From contig NZ_CP054856.1 of the NCBI RefSeq assembly GCF_018417475.1, positions 682,001 to 746,000 on the forward strand: DNA of 64,000 nucleotides. Direction: 5' to 3'. A program made the position numbers and the translations under genes. How positions within the stretch are numbered: position 1 is the stretch's first letter; every line of letters begins with the position of its first letter. Source of the DNA: Novosphingobium decolorationis. GTDB lineage: Bacteria > Pseudomonadota > Alphaproteobacteria > Sphingomonadales > Sphingomonadaceae. The notes beneath the pieces were generated by a model. That model made no database searches, had not been told where the DNA came from, and saw only the letters and a list, made by a program, of their open reading frames with translations. This document shows positions 49,679-59,228 of this stretch, in pieces.

Positions 49679-50812
49679 TCAGCCGAGCAGGCGTTCGTGA
49701 ACAACCTTGCCACCCTGCGTCAGGCGAATGGCATCGCCGATCTCGGCATCGAGCACGGGCCCACCCGCCTCTTTGTCCCAGAAGGCGGAGAGGAAATTGA
49801 ACAGGTTGCGCGCGAACAGTGCCGAAGCGTCGGCGGGCAGATGCGCGGGGGTGTTCGACAGGCCGATGATCTTCACCCCGTGCTTTTCCACCACCTCGTC
49901 CGCGACGGTTCCTTCCACATTGCCGCCTTGCGGGGCGGCGAGATCGAAGATCACGCTGCCCGGCTTCATCGAGGCAATCTGCGCATCGCTGATGAGGCGC
50001 GGCGCGGGGCGCCCGGGAATGAGCGCGGTCGTGATGACGATGTCCTGCCTGGCGATATGGCTCGACACCAGTTCGCCTTGCGCCTTCTGGTACTCCTCGC
50101 TCATTTCGGTGGCGTAGCCGCCCGCGCCTTCGCCTTCGATCCCCGCGACATTCTCCACGAAGATCGGCTTTGCGCCGAGCGAGAGGATCTGCTCCTTCGT
50201 CGCCGAGCGCACGTCGGTCGCCGAGACCTGTGCGCCCAGCCGCCGCGCAGTGGCAATCGCTTGGAGCCCGGCAACGCCCACGCCCATCACGAAGCACTTG
50301 GCCGCACTGATCGTGCCCGCCGCCGTCATCATCATCGGAAAGGCCCGGCCATAGGTGTCGGCCGCCAGGATCACCGCTTTGTACCCGGCAAGGTTCGACT
50401 GGCTGGAGAGAATATCCATCGACTGCGCGCGCGTGATGCGCGGCATGAATTCCATCGCCAGAGCCTCAAGACCGGCCTGCGCATAGGCGTCTACTCGGGC
50501 GCGCTGTCCGAAGGGATCAAGCCCGGCGACCACCCACGCGCCCGGCTCCACACCGGACAGGAGCGCGAGATCGGGGCCCTGTACGCCCAGGACGATGTCC
50601 GCCCCGGCCACGACTGCCGCCGCTTCGCCCACCTCAGCCCCCGCTTCGCGGTATGCCTCGTCCGGGATCGAGGCCGACAGGCCCGCCCCGCTCTCGACAT
50701 GGAGCGCCGCGCCCAGCGCAATCAGTTTCTTCACCGTCTCGGGCGTTGCCGAGACGCGCGTCTCCCCGCTCGCACGTTCGCGAAGAACGGCGATCTTCCT
50801 GCCCGTAACCAT
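49679..50812 (-). CDS. pntAA: NAD(P) transhydrogenase subunit alpha, NAD-binding part
   Basis: A 377-residue soluble subunit related to alanine dehydrogenase. RERASGETRVSATPETVKKL near the N-terminus and the NAD-binding VMGVGVAGLQAIATARRLGA (about residue 175) are family signatures, as is the RQD segment HIARQDIVITTALIPGR. It is the hydride-donating half of the transhydrogenase. It follows the small oxidase-like subunit by 44 bp. Confidence 0.95.
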   Translation of the reverse strand: MVTGRKIAVLRERASGETRVSATPETVKKLIALGAALHVESGAGLSASIPDEAYREAGAEVGEAAAVVAGADIVLGVQGPDLALLSGVEPGAWVVAGLDPFGQRARVDAYAQAGLEALAMEFMPRITRAQSMDILSSQSNLAGYKAVILAADTYGRAFPMMMTAAGTISAAKCFVMGVGVAGLQAIATARRLGAQVSATDVRSATKEQILSLGAKPIFVENVAGIEGEGAGGYATEMSEEYQKAQGELVSSHIARQDIVITTALIPGRPAPRLISDAQIASMKPGSVIFDLAAPQGGNVEGTVADEVVEKHGVKIIGLSNTPAHLPADASALFARNLFNFLSAFWDKEAGGPVLDAEIGDAIRLTQGGKVVHERLLG

Positions 50813-50856
50813 GTTCGAGCCCCTGTTCTATCGAATGGTGTGGACCTGGTGTCAGG

Positions 50857-50982
50857 TCAGGAGGCGATGAGCCCCACCACGAACGCGGTCACCAGGATGC
50901 AGAAGCCCGTGCCCCAGGTCGCGGCCTTGATGAAGCCGTTGTAGGTTGCCTGCGAAGTCTTGATGTCGTGCCCCGAAGCCAT
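50857..50982 (-). CDS. aa3-type cytochrome c oxidase subunit IV-like small membrane protein
   Basis: A 41-residue protein with one transmembrane helix: MASGHDIKTSQATYNGFIKA then a hydrophobic segment WGTGFCILVTAFVVGLI. It matches the small alphaproteobacterial family annotated as aa3-type oxidase subunit IV, a single-helix subunit of the terminal oxidase. Here it heads the transhydrogenase operon rather than an oxidase cluster, so its partner may be different. Confidence 0.8.
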   Translation of the reverse strand: MASGHDIKTSQATYNGFIKAATWGTGFCILVTAFVVGLIAS

Positions 50983-51266
50983 GTCTTGCGTCCTTCCCCT
51001 GTTCATTCGGACCGTGGCCAGCCTAGGGCTCCGGTCCAGTTCCCTCAACCTTCCCCGCCCGGCGCCAGGCGCAATATCGCGGGGGCAGTCGAAATCATCG
51101 CATTGCACGGCGCCCGAGTGTTATCGGGTCCAGCGCACGCCGGGTCTATTAGCCTAAAGACGAACGCAACGCTACGTGTCGCAAGGAACAAGCTTAATCC
51201 CGTCTTTACCTCCCGCACATAAGGTGCTGTATCAAACCGGTACATGTGAGGACCCTGACGCGCACC

Positions 51267-52691
51267 ATGGCCGAATACGAGCAACGCCTGCTGATGCTGA
51301 TCGACGACGAGCCGGCCCAGAGCCGCCTCATTTCGGCGCTGGCGGCGCGCGAGGGATGGCGCACGGTCATCGCGCAGGACGCGGAAACCGCCATTGCCAT
51401 GCTCGGAACCCGGCAGGGCATGCAGCTCTCCGCGATCATTCTCGACCAGTGGGTGCCTGGCGATGATGCCTGCGCGCTCATCAGCGAACTCAAGTCGCGC
51501 CGCCCGGCCTTGCCCATCCTGATGATCACGGCGAGCACCTCGCCGCTGCTCGCGGTCGAGGCGATGCGGGCGGGCGCCAGCGATTACCTGGTAAAGCCCG
51601 TCGCACCCGAACGGCTGATGCACGCGCTGCGCTCGGCCACGACGCGCGAGGCCGCGCGTGACGAGCTCGCCCCGCTCACCGAGAAGATGCCCTCGCGTCC
51701 CGACTTCGAATCGATGATCGGGGCCGCCCCCAATTTCCGCAAGGCGCTTGCCGTCGCTGCCAAGGCCGCGCGCGGCCACCATCCCGTGCTGATCGAGGGG
51801 GAGAGCGGCACCGGCAAGGAGATGCTGGTGCGCGCCATGCACGCGGCTTCTTCGCGCGCGAAGTTACCGCTGCGCCTTATCAACATCAGCGGCATTCCGG
51901 CCAACTCCATCGAGTCTGTCCTGTTCGGACACGAGAAAGGCGCCTTTCCCGGCGCATTCGAACGCCAGGTCGGCGCGCTCCAGCACGCCGACGGCGCGAC
52001 CCTTGCCCTCGACGAAGTCGATTGCCTGCCGATGTCCGTGCAGGAACGCCTGCTGGAATCGATCCGCAAGGGGGACGTGCGCCCCATCGGCGCGCGCCAT
52101 TCCTTCCGCATCGACGTGCGCCTGATCTCGTCGAGCAACCTGCCACTGGCCGACCTTGCCGCGACCGGGAACTTCCTTCCCGAGCTTGCCGAAGCGCTGG
52201 GTCATACCAAGGTCATGCTGCCGCCCTTGCGTGAGCGTTCGGGCGATATCCCGGCCCTCACCCGCTATTTCCTCGCGCGGATCGGCGAACAGCCGGGCCT
52301 GCGCGAACTGGGCATCACCGATGGCGCGCTTTCGCTCCTGGCCGCCTACGACTGGCCCGAGAACGTGCGCCAGCTTCAGGCCGCGCTGTTCCGGGCCTCG
52401 GTCTTCTGTGACGGCGATGCACTTACCTCCGAGGACTTCCCCCAGCTCCTCGCCATCCTCGGCCCCGGCCCCTCCAACGTCGCGGGCAATCCGCTGCAGG
52501 AGAGTGCGGGCGTGATGCTGTACACCCCCGACGGCAACCTGCGCCGGCTGGAGGACATCGAGGCCGACGTCATCCGCCTTGCCATCGGGCTTTATCGGGG
52601 CCGAATGACTGAAGTGGCCCGGCGCCTCGGCATTGGGCGCTCGACCCTCTACCGCAAGCTGGCTGATCTGGGCATCGACAACGCGGCTTAG
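51267..52691 (+). CDS. NtrC-like response regulator with degenerate GAFTGA loop
   Basis: A 474-residue regulator with three domains. The receiver (residues about 1-115) keeps the acidic pair in LIDDEP, the phosphoacceptor Asp in ILDQWVPGDD, Thr in ITAST and Lys in VKPV. The AAA+ domain has Walker A GESGTGKEM (about residue 172) and Walker B-like LALDEVDCL, but the sigma-54 contact motif reads GAFPGA. A Fis-type helix-turn-helix closes it (RRLGIGRSTLYRKLADLGI). GTG at 51246 is an alternative start. Its TAG stop lies in the target duplication of the IS element. Confidence 0.88.
   Translation: MAEYEQRLLMLIDDEPAQSRLISALAAREGWRTVIAQDAETAIAMLGTRQGMQLSAIILDQWVPGDDACALISELKSRRPALPILMITASTSPLLAVEAMRAGASDYLVKPVAPERLMHALRSATTREAARDELAPLTEKMPSRPDFESMIGAAPNFRKALAVAAKAARGHHPVLIEGESGTGKEMLVRAMHAASSRAKLPLRLINISGIPANSIESVLFGHEKGAFPGAFERQVGALQHADGATLALDEVDCLPMSVQERLLESIRKGDVRPIGARHSFRIDVRLISSSNLPLADLAATGNFLPELAEALGHTKVMLPPLRERSGDIPALTRYFLARIGEQPGLRELGITDGALSLLAAYDWPENVRQLQAALFRASVFCDGDALTSEDFPQLLAILGPGPSNVAGNPLQESAGVMLYTPDGNLRRLEDIEADVIRLAIGLYRGRMTEVARRLGIGRSTLYRKLADLGIDNAA
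52688..52691. repeat. Target-site duplication, left copy
   Basis: TTAG directly precedes the left inverted repeat and is repeated at 54123-54126. It fits the YTAR target preferred by IS701-family elements. The last three bases are the stop codon of the NtrC-like gene. Confidence 0.9.
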
Positions 52692-52711
52692 CACTACTTT
52701 GGCAGAAGTTT
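52692..52711 (+). repeat. IS left terminal inverted repeat
   Basis: The 20 bases starting CACTACTTTGG are the exact reverse complement of 54103-54122. Identity ends sharply after 20 bases. Confidence 0.95.
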
Positions 52712-52778
52712 GATTTTCGGGATTCCCATGTCGCTGAATGCGTGATTCATGGGGAGCCAGCTTTGATGGAGGCTGGCG

Positions 52779-54035
52779 ATGGAAGAGGCGTGGCAGGCGG
52801 ATCTTGAACGGTGGCTTGCGCCATATCTGGAAGCCTTGGGGAACAAGACTCGCCGTAGAATGTGCCCGGCCTATATCGCCGGTCTGATCGGGCCCGGCGA
52901 TCGCAAGAGCATCCAACCCATGGCAGCCCGTTCGGATGCGATACCCTACGACCGGCTACATCATTTCATCGGGGCTGGCTTATGGGACAGCGCCCCACTG
53001 GAAGCGACCTTGTGGAACCAGGCGGATGAATTGGTTGGCGGTGAGGGAGCCTGGTTGATCATCGACGACACCGCCCTGCCCAAGAAGGGCAAGGCTTCGG
53101 TTGGCGTCGCGCCCCAATACGCCACGGCGCTGGGCAAGAATGCCAACTGCCAGACGATGGTATCGGTGACACTGGCCTCGGGCGAAGTTCCCCTCATGTT
53201 AAGCTTGCGGCTGTTCCTGCCGGAAAGCTGGACGAGCGATGCTGCGCGCATGGACAAGGTTGGCGTGCCTACGCCCTTGCAGGAATACCGCACCAAGCCA
53301 GAGATCGCGATTGAGGAGATCGATCGCATTATCGCTGCCGGGGTGCGCTTTGGCTGCGTGCTGGCCGATGCGGGTTACGGGCTGTCGGCTCCGTTCCGGC
53401 AGGCACTGAGTGCGCGTAGCCTTTGCTGGGCGGTTGGCATCCCCCGGCATCAGAAGGTCTATCCGGCCGATGTGCAACTGATCTTCCCAGTCGCAGGACG
53501 CGGTCGCCCACGGGTGCGACATGTGCCCGACGTCAAATCCATGGCCGCGCACGCAATGCTCGAAGGCGCGAAGTGGCGACAGGTCAGTTGGCGCAAAGGA
53601 ACAAAGGGACGGCTGACGGCCCGCTTTGCCGCCATGCGCGTGCGCATTGCCGATGGTGCGCCTCAACGGATCGGCTCTGCCGGGGCCCAGCACATGCCGG
53701 GCGAGGAAGCCTGGCTGGTTGGTGAGCATCGCTCGAATGGCGAGCGCAAATACTATCTCTCCAATCTGCCCGGCGACACCCCGATCAAGGCTCTCGCCGG
53801 TGCGATCAAGGCGCGCTGGGTTTGCGAACAAGCGCATCAGCAACTCAAGGAGGAACTCGGCCTCGATCACTTCGAAGGACGATCCTGGACCGGGCTTCAC
53901 CGCCACGCCTTGATGTCGATGATGGCCTACGCCTTCCTGCAATCTCAAAGGCTCGCTCAGGCGGGGCGAAAAAAAAAGAAACCTCGGTCCGCCTCCCCAA
54001 CCCACCTTGCCAGCAGTGCGGCAGGCCATCCTTGA
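52779..54035 (+). CDS. IS701-family transposase (frame broken at an A9 tract near its end)
   Basis: A 418-residue DDE transposase. The catalytic acids are Asp in LIIDDTALPKKG (about residue 95), Asp in CVLADAGYG (about 195) and Glu in CEQAHQQLKEELG (about 353). GVAPQYATALGKNANCQ is an IS701 hallmark. At the run of nine A residues (53969-53977) the frame continues only as a short GRKKKKP tail, whereas the +1 frame reads PPPQPTLPAVRQAILDRLS, then HCPHCGC, to a TAG at 54118. With eight A residues the protein would be full length, about 446 residues. Confidence 0.9.
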   Translation: MEEAWQADLERWLAPYLEALGNKTRRRMCPAYIAGLIGPGDRKSIQPMAARSDAIPYDRLHHFIGAGLWDSAPLEATLWNQADELVGGEGAWLIIDDTALPKKGKASVGVAPQYATALGKNANCQTMVSVTLASGEVPLMLSLRLFLPESWTSDAARMDKVGVPTPLQEYRTKPEIAIEEIDRIIAAGVRFGCVLADAGYGLSAPFRQALSARSLCWAVGIPRHQKVYPADVQLIFPVAGRGRPRVRHVPDVKSMAAHAMLEGAKWRQVSWRKGTKGRLTARFAAMRVRIADGAPQRIGSAGAQHMPGEEAWLVGEHRSNGERKYYLSNLPGDTPIKALAGAIKARWVCEQAHQQLKEELGLDHFEGRSWTGLHRHALMSMMAYAFLQSQRLAQAGRKKKKPRSASPTHLASSAAGHP

Positions 54036-54102
54036 CCGCCTGTCTCGCTCACCGCCGGGGCATTGCCCTCACTGCGGATGTTGCCTCATCAGACGTCCCA
54101 GT

Positions 54103-54122
54103 AAACTTCTGCCAAAGTAGTG
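54103..54122 (-). repeat. IS right terminal inverted repeat
   Basis: Perfect 20-bp complement of the left end, beginning CACTACTTTGG on the minus strand. The +1-frame stop codon of the transposase (54118-54120) lies inside it. Confidence 0.95.
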
Positions 54123-54126
54123 TTAG
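54123..54126. repeat. Target-site duplication, right copy
   Basis: TTAG, identical to 52688-52691. Its first three bases are the complement of the TAA stop codon of the phosphatase gene on the minus strand. Confidence 0.9.
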
Positions 54127-55280
54127 GTCGCGAACCCGAAGCTGCGCGTAACGAGCGGCTGCCCGTCCGTGCGGCAGACCGTCAGCGTCACTTCGCGCGC
54201 GGCCCAGTCCACGGCGACTTCGCCGAAGTTCGCATCGCCCACGCACATTCCCTGTCGGTCGGCATCGGGTTCGCGCGCGGTTGCCTCTGCGTTGCTGGCG
54301 TTGGGCCGGTTGAGCGAGGAGGCGGTCATCTCCCAGAGGCCCTGCGCGGCCCCCGGTACGTCCTTGCGGTAGATCCCGCCAACGTGCCGGTCGCCCGACA
54401 GGAGGACAAGCCCGCCGCCCTTGCGCGCAGTCAACGCCGCGTAAAGACGCTCGCGCTCACGCGGCATCAGCTCCCAGCCCTCCCACAAGTGCGCATCGGA
54501 GAGCACCTGGATCGAGGAGACCACCACGCGCAGGTCCGCAGGCTTTGCCAGTTCCTCGGCGAGCCAGGCCCACTGCGCCTCCCCCAGCATCTGCGCGTCC
54601 GCGCTGGTATCGGGCACATAGCGCCCGTTAAGCGGCAGCGTCTGGCCCGGCGAAGGCGGCACGAGCGGCGAGCGCTGGAAACGGGTGTCGAGCAGGATGA
54701 TCTGCACGCGGCGCCCTTGCGGCCCGTAGGTACGCGCATGGTAGACGCCCTCGCGCCCGCGCACGTCCTCGGGCGAATTCCAGAACGTCTCGTAGATGTG
54801 CTCGGACCAGCGCTTGAACGGGAACACGGCGCCGCCATCGTTGAAGCCGTAGTCATGATCGTCCCACACCGTGTGCATGGGGACGGCCTTTCGGAATTGC
54901 TGGAACTCGGCGTGGCTATTGAGCCGTTCGTACGCCCGGCGCAGCGAGCCCAGATCCGCGCCTCCATCCCAGCCCGGATCGCCGTAGACGTTGTCGCCGA
55001 TGTAGAGGAAGAGTTGGGGCGCACGGCTGGCGATGCCCTGCCAGAAGGACTGGTCGCCTTCCTGGTTGTTGCAGCTGCCGACCGCAAAGCGAGTAATCTC
55101 GGTCTCCGAGGCAAGTTGCGGCCCCTCCGGCGCGCGGGGCAGCGCGACCTCGCCTTCCAGTTCGCGGTAGTAGGGCTCCAACAGCGCGGCTGGCGTGGAG
55201 GACTGCGCATGGGCAGCCCCACCCGCGACAAGGCCGCTCGTGGACAGGAACAGGAAACGGCGGCGCGAGGAGGTCAGCAT
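54123..55280 (-). CDS. phoD: Alkaline phosphatase D (PhoD-like) family protein
   Basis: A 385-residue secreted phosphodiesterase/phosphomonoesterase. The twin-arginine signal SRRRFLFLSTSGLVAGG fits Tat export with folded metal cofactors. Metal-site motifs are clear: FAVGSCNNQEG, LFLYIGDNVYGDPGW, TVWDDHDYGFNDGG and VLLSGDRHVGGIY. PhoD enzymes use calcium and iron and act on phosphoesters. The start is ATG at 55280 with GAGAAGG five bases upstream. It converges with the NtrC-like gene; the IS lies exactly at its stop codon. Confidence 0.9.
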   Translation of the reverse strand: MLTSSRRRFLFLSTSGLVAGGAAHAQSSTPAALLEPYYRELEGEVALPRAPEGPQLASETEITRFAVGSCNNQEGDQSFWQGIASRAPQLFLYIGDNVYGDPGWDGGADLGSLRRAYERLNSHAEFQQFRKAVPMHTVWDDHDYGFNDGGAVFPFKRWSEHIYETFWNSPEDVRGREGVYHARTYGPQGRRVQIILLDTRFQRSPLVPPSPGQTLPLNGRYVPDTSADAQMLGEAQWAWLAEELAKPADLRVVVSSIQVLSDAHLWEGWELMPRERERLYAALTARKGGGLVLLSGDRHVGGIYRKDVPGAAQGLWEMTASSLNRPNASNAEATAREPDADRQGMCVGDANFGEVAVDWAAREVTLTVCRTDGQPLVTRSFGFAT

Positions 55281-55345
55281 GGCACCTTCTCCCAAAGCGC
55301 CATGACCTTTTCAAGACATCCCGGAAGCCGCTTGCCCCCAACGCG

Positions 55346-55378
55346 AAAGCGCCGCTGGCCCAAGGCCAACGACGCTTT
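55346..55378 (-). terminator. Hairpin between the 55411 gene and the PhoD gene
   Basis: On the minus strand AAAGCGTCGTTGGCC pairs with GGCCAGCGGCGCTTT, fifteen pairs including two wobbles, around a three-base loop. It sits 33 bp after the upstream gene's stop codon and 66 bp before the PhoD start. The T-tract is only TTT within the stem. Confidence 0.6.
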
Positions 55379-55410
55379 TGTCCAGATCTCTTGAGGGGAA
55401 AGAGGTCGGA

Positions 55411-55785
55411 TCAGTTCTCGAGGTAGACGCGGGGCACCGTGTGGCCCTTCTTCGCCATGTATTCAGCGTAATCGAGGCGGTTGTCCTTCAACTCGTGCGC
55501 GTATTCACCGTAGGCATCGCGGGCGTCTTCCAGGTCGGTCGCGCGCTTGAGGTCGCTCGAAAGCTCCTTCTTCGTCTCCAGCACATTGCCCTGGTAGTCG
55601 AACCACTGGGAGTTCTCGATACCCGCGATGGGCGAAGTCATGATGCGGCCTTCCTCGGTCTGCGCCCATTGCTGCTCGGCGGTCATGGGCATGTCGCTCA
55701 TCGGCATGGCGGCAACAGCTGCGCCTGCGGGGATGGCCACGGCAGCGGCGAGAACGGCGGTGCGAAAGGTCTTGGTCTTGATCAT
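55411..55785 (-). CDS. Small exported protein of unknown function
   Basis: A 124-residue protein with a Sec signal peptide (AVLAAAVAIPAGAAVAAMPM, cleavage near residue 26). The mature part is charged and mostly helical (LSSDLKRATDLEDARDAYGE, then YAHELKDNRLDYAEYMAK) and ends VPRVYLEN. There are no cysteines. Family not recognised; probably periplasmic. It is a single gene with a hairpin after it. Confidence 0.65.
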   Translation of the reverse strand: MIKTKTFRTAVLAAAVAIPAGAAVAAMPMSDMPMTAEQQWAQTEEGRIMTSPIAGIENSQWFDYQGNVLETKKELSSDLKRATDLEDARDAYGEYAHELKDNRLDYAEYMAKKGHTVPRVYLEN

Positions 55786-55912
55786 GGGACGTATCTCCCT
55801 TCTTCGAAATCAGCGCTTGGCTCGATTGCCTTGCGTTCGAGAGGGAAACGGGTCGACCGGGAAAATCCCTCCCGGCGAAGAGACGAAACGGCCCCTTGGC
55901 GCGACGAAACCG

Positions 55913-55940
55913 GCGGTGCGTGCACCACTGCACGCACCGC
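55913..55940 (-). terminator. Perfect 12-bp hairpin downstream of folP
   Basis: GCGGTGCGTGCA (55913-55924) pairs with TGCACGCACCGC (55929-55940) around CCAC. It lies 82 bp after the folP stop on the minus strand, and the minus strand continues CGGTTTCG. It is a likely transcription end for folP despite the weak T-tract. Confidence 0.55.
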
Positions 55941-55948
55941 AGCTTGCT

Positions 55949-55979
55949 GGTTCATCCCGCAGAAATCTGCGGTTCATCC
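55949..55979. repeat. Direct repeats GGTTCATCC flanking a palindrome
   Basis: GGTTCATCC occurs at 55949-55957 and 55971-55979, 22 bases apart (two helical turns). Between and partly overlapping them is CCGCAGA-AA-TCTGCGG (55957-55972). It could be an operator for the exported-protein gene at 55785 or simply part of the folP 3' region. Confidence 0.4.
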
Positions 55980-56021
55980 GCGATCAAGATTTTGAGAGAC
56001 GATCGTACCTGAGGTGCCCGA

Positions 56022-57134
56022 TCAATCCACCAGCTGCGAGAAGTCGGTCAGCGCGGCATCGCGCATTCCGCGCCACACGCGCACGGCCTGCACCGTTTCG
56101 GCCACGTCATGGACCCGCACGATTTGCGCGCCCGCCTCGATGGCTTTGAGCGCCAGCGTGATCGAACCGCCCAGACGCTCGTGCGCCGCCGCCTCGTTCG
56201 AGAGCGCCCCGATCATGCGCTTGCGGCTTGCGCCAACGAGCAACGGATGCCCCAGGGCGTGGTAGAGCGCGATGGCGTTCATCAGCGCGAGGTTTTCGGC
56301 CAGGGTCTTGCCAAAGCCGATGCCCGGATCGAGCAGGATGCGCGCCGGATCGATACCGGCAGCCACGGCGTCGTCGCGGGCCTGTTCCAGCCAGTCATAG
56401 ACGTCGAGCACGACATCGGCGTACTGCCCGCCCGAATGCAGGTCATCGCCCTTGCCCGGCGCATGCATCAGCACCACCGGCGCGTTCGAAGCGGCCGCCA
56501 GTTCCAGGCTGCGAGGATCGTAGCGCAGCGCCGAGACGTCATTGATGATGTGCGCGCCGGCCGCCAGCGCCGCCTCCATAACCGCTGCACGGCGGGTGTC
56601 GAGGCTGATCGCGGCGCCCATCATGGCGAGCCGCTCGACCATGGGAACCACGCGCTTGATCTCGTCGCCTTCCCAGACCGCGGCTGCGCCGGGCCGCGTG
56701 GATTCGCCGCCTACGTCGATGATCGCGGCGCCCTCTTCCAGCATGCCCACGGCATGGTCGATGGCAACATCGGGGTGATCAAGGAAGCGCCCGCCATCCG
56801 AAAAGCTGTCGGGCGTCATGTTGAGAATGCCCATGACCTGCGGCTGGTCGAGCCGGATCGTGCGCTCACCGCAGGTGATCGGTGCGTGAACCTTTGCAAG
56901 CGCCGCCCACTGCGCCTCGGCCTGCGCCTTCAGAGGCGCATCGAGCGCCGCAATCGCCTCGGGCATGGCCGCCGCATCGACCAGCGTGCGCGCGACGACC
57001 TTGCGCCCCTTGCGCTCCATAAGGGCAAAGCGGCTGGCCCAGGCCAGCGAACCGCCAAGGCGGACAGCGTTGCCCGCTTCGCTCTGGGGACTGTCGACCA
57101 GAGCGATCGGGCGGATATAGATCTTGCGAGGCAT
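56022..57134 (-). CDS. folP: Dihydropteroate synthase
   Basis: A 370-residue TIM-barrel enzyme that joins dihydropterin pyrophosphate and p-aminobenzoate in folate synthesis, the target of sulfonamides. Pterin-site motifs are intact: VMGILNMTPDSFSDGG (about residue 100) and DVGGESTRPGA (about 142), with later LLDPGIGFGKT. It carries about 90 extra residues at the N-terminus (KIYIRPIALVDSPQSEAGNA) compared with E. coli FolP, a form common in sphingomonads. Confidence 0.96.
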   Translation of the reverse strand: MPRKIYIRPIALVDSPQSEAGNAVRLGGSLAWASRFALMERKGRKVVARTLVDAAAMPEAIAALDAPLKAQAEAQWAALAKVHAPITCGERTIRLDQPQVMGILNMTPDSFSDGGRFLDHPDVAIDHAVGMLEEGAAIIDVGGESTRPGAAAVWEGDEIKRVVPMVERLAMMGAAISLDTRRAAVMEAALAAGAHIINDVSALRYDPRSLELAAASNAPVVLMHAPGKGDDLHSGGQYADVVLDVYDWLEQARDDAVAAGIDPARILLDPGIGFGKTLAENLALMNAIALYHALGHPLLVGASRKRMIGALSNEAAAHERLGGSITLALKAIEAGAQIVRVHDVAETVQAVRVWRGMRDAALTDFSQLVD

Positions 57135-57192
57135 GGCGGCTCTTTAGCCTTTTACCGGACGGTGTCGAGAGAGGGTGAAAACGGCCCTCTTC

Positions 57193-58558
<1,366 letters not shown>

Positions 58559-58589
58559 CGATGTCGCGCCTGGGATCAGCGGCGCGCGA

Positions 58590-59228
58590 TCAGAAAGCCA
58601 TCTCGAGCTGGGCGATGGGCGAAAAACTGCGGCGGTGATGCGGGCTCGGCCCGTGTTCGCGCAGGGCGGCAAGGTGCCCCGCCGTGCCGTAACCGGCATT
58701 GCGCTCCCAGCCATACATCGGAAAGGCCTGCGCCAGGACACGCATGATCCGGTCTCGGTGCTGCTTGGCAATGATCGAGGCCGCCGAAATCGCCGCCTCG
58801 CTGCCATCGCCGCCTACGATTGCGCGCACGTTGGACCAGCGCCAGCCCTCGCTGCGCCCCTCCGGCGTCTTGTTGCCATCGACGAGAACCTCATCCGGTT
58901 CGAGCCCGGCCTTGGAGCACAGCGAACTGGCCGCGCGGGTCATCGCCAGCATGGTCGCGGCGAAGATGTTGATGCGGTCGATCGTCTCGACATCGACCAC
59001 GCCCACAGCCCAGAGACAGGTTTTGTGTATTTCTGTTTCCAGCTGCAACCGGCGGCTGGCCGAGAGTTTCTTGGAATCGTCGAGCCCGGCCGGGGCGTTC
59101 TTGCCAAGCAGCACGGCGCCCGCCACAACAGGCCCGGCCAGCGGCCCACGACCGGCCTCATCGATGCCCATGACATGCGGGCGAACCAGCGCGATGCCCC
59201 CGTAGGGGCCGATAGAAGGAAGCGTCAT
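58590..59228 (-). CDS. rnhB: Ribonuclease HII
   Basis: A 212-residue RNase HII that cuts RNA in RNA-DNA hybrids and removes misincorporated ribonucleotides. The signature VMGIDEAGRGPLAGPVVAGA supplies the DEAGRG motif with the first acids, DDSKKLSASRRLQL follows, and VLVDGNKTP carries another acidic residue. The C-terminal HHRRSFSPIAQ is normal. I chose ATG at 59228; ATG at 59246 is in frame. The start codon shares the CATG with that of the divergent sugar dehydrogenase. Confidence 0.94.
   Translation of the reverse strand: MTLPSIGPYGGIALVRPHVMGIDEAGRGPLAGPVVAGAVLLGKNAPAGLDDSKKLSASRRLQLETEIHKTCLWAVGVVDVETIDRINIFAATMLAMTRAASSLCSKAGLEPDEVLVDGNKTPEGRSEGWRWSNVRAIVGGDGSEAAISAASIIAKQHRDRIMRVLAQAFPMYGWERNAGYGTAGHLAALREHGPSPHHRRSFSPIAQLEMAF

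Larger units (their letters stand above)
52692..54122. mobile_element. IS701-family insertion sequence, 1431 bp, complete
   Basis: The element runs between perfect 20-bp terminal inverted repeats and is flanked by a 4-bp TTAG duplication. It encodes one DDE transposase on the plus strand. Family and duplication agree with IS701. The ends are intact, so the copy inserted recently in evolutionary terms. It separates two convergent genes that would have overlapped at their stop codons. Confidence 0.93.
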
